Below are positions 63,777 to 64,000 of a DNA stretch of 64,000 bases, piece by piece (position 1 is the stretch's first letter; every line of letters begins with the position of its first letter). The stretch covers positions 1,364,001-1,428,000 of the forward strand of contig NZ_JADFFM010000001.1 in the NCBI RefSeq assembly GCF_015221995.1, written 5' to 3'. This DNA comes from Mucilaginibacter boryungensis. GTDB taxonomy: Bacteria > Bacteroidota > Bacteroidia > Sphingobacteriales > Sphingobacteriaceae. Both the position numbers and the translations under genes were made by a program. Below the pieces are notes generated by a model that worked only from the letters and a program-made list of their open reading frames with translations, had not been told where the DNA came from and searched no databases.

Positions 63777-64000
63777 TCAGTTATCGCTTAAAATATCCAG
63801 GCAATCTTTACCCATACTTTTCAACCGCTCATCAAGCGAGTTTAATGCTACCGTATCTCCCATATTTTTGTACAGCGTCTTAATGGCCTCAAGTGTATCG
63901 TCGCTTGGGTCGCAGGCCTGTGCTTTTTCCAAATGCTTCAGCGCTTTATTGGCGGCGGCAATATATTGGGCTTTCAGTGTCTTAAAAGCAGGGTCGTTGC
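63777..64000 (-). CDS. TPR-like protein, C-terminal end only (cut by window)
   Basis: On the minus strand a frame enters at the right edge and ends with TGA at 63779-63777. The 74 visible residues (for example AQYIAAANKALKHLEKAQ, then DDTLEAIKTLYKNMGD, ending CLDILSDN) have the spacing and helical pattern of tetratricopeptide repeats. The start lies outside the window, so total length and function are unknown. Confidence 0.7.
   Translation of the reverse strand, partial: NDPAFKTLKAQYIAAANKALKHLEKAQACDPSDDTLEAIKTLYKNMGDTVALNSLDERLKSMGKDCLDILSDN

Overview
The window looks like a chromosomal segment of a Bacteroidota genome, most likely a Sphingobacteriaceae member (Mucilaginibacter/Pedobacter type). 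The support is the gene content (RND efflux with a TolC partner, GH28/GH29/GH31 hydrolases, xylose isomerase and xylulokinase under a LacI regulator, a short ECF-like sigma factor, YwbE, DUF1345) and promoters that fit the Bacteroidota pattern (TTG, about 20 bases, TAnnTTTG or TACTTTCG). The genus is an inference; no 16S gene is present.

Positions 1-24,121 form a surface polysaccharide locus, all on the + strand. It starts inside a Wzx flippase and continues with a Wzy polymerase, a GT2 glycosyltransferase, an AAC(3)-like acyltransferase, an unrecognised beta-propeller-like protein and an acyl carrier protein. Next come a UDP-FucNAc set (CapE, CapF, CapG types), a WbuB-like GT4, and a bacillosamine-type set: PglC-like phosphoglycosyl transferase, PglD/NeuD-like acyltransferase, PglE-like aminotransferase and, further on, a PglF-like dehydratase. 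Between the PglD-like and PglE-like genes lies the most unusual part: a second acyl carrier protein, two ketoacyl-ACP synthase III proteins, a FabG-like reductase and a Rieske oxygenase. I infer that this module builds a short, oxidised acyl group on a carrier protein and attaches it to an amino sugar, replacing a plain acetyl group. A Wzi/RemB-like outer membrane protein follows, then a heptose kinase with GmhA and a second initiating transferase of the WcaJ type. The first 17 kb is visibly AT-richer than the rest: a 60-base line at 10,021 has 17 G+C and a line at 36,001 has 28.

Positions 24,125-31,302 hold a BtuF-like metal receptor, tRNA-Leu(UAG) with a terminator, and a minus-strand efflux operon (small membrane protein, TolC-like, RND permease, lipoprotein adaptor).

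Positions 31,571-46,500 are mainly degradative: GH31, a metallo-beta-lactamase-fold lipoprotein, GH29 alpha-L-fucosidase, a CocE/NonD hydrolase, a compact ArsR/SRPBCC/VOC operon with a clear promoter and two operators, a LacI regulator divergent from xylB-xylA, and an M1 peptidase. Positions 46,523-50,720 hold a sigma factor, small membrane proteins, a UMF1-type transporter and a LutA/LldE-like protein.

Positions 50,904-54,094 are the thrS-infC-rpmI-rplT operon, with infC starting at TTG and hairpins in the leader and between infC and rpmI. After a terminator and an 86-base palindromic repeat come a DUF72 protein, GH28 polygalacturonase, a Tat/lipoprotein amidase, an MHS-type transporter, a class A beta-lactamase, DUF1345, YwbE, an XRE regulator fused to membrane helices, an LCMT-type methyltransferase and the C-terminal part of a TPR-like protein cut by the window end. 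No CRISPR array, prophage, transposase or rRNA was seen.
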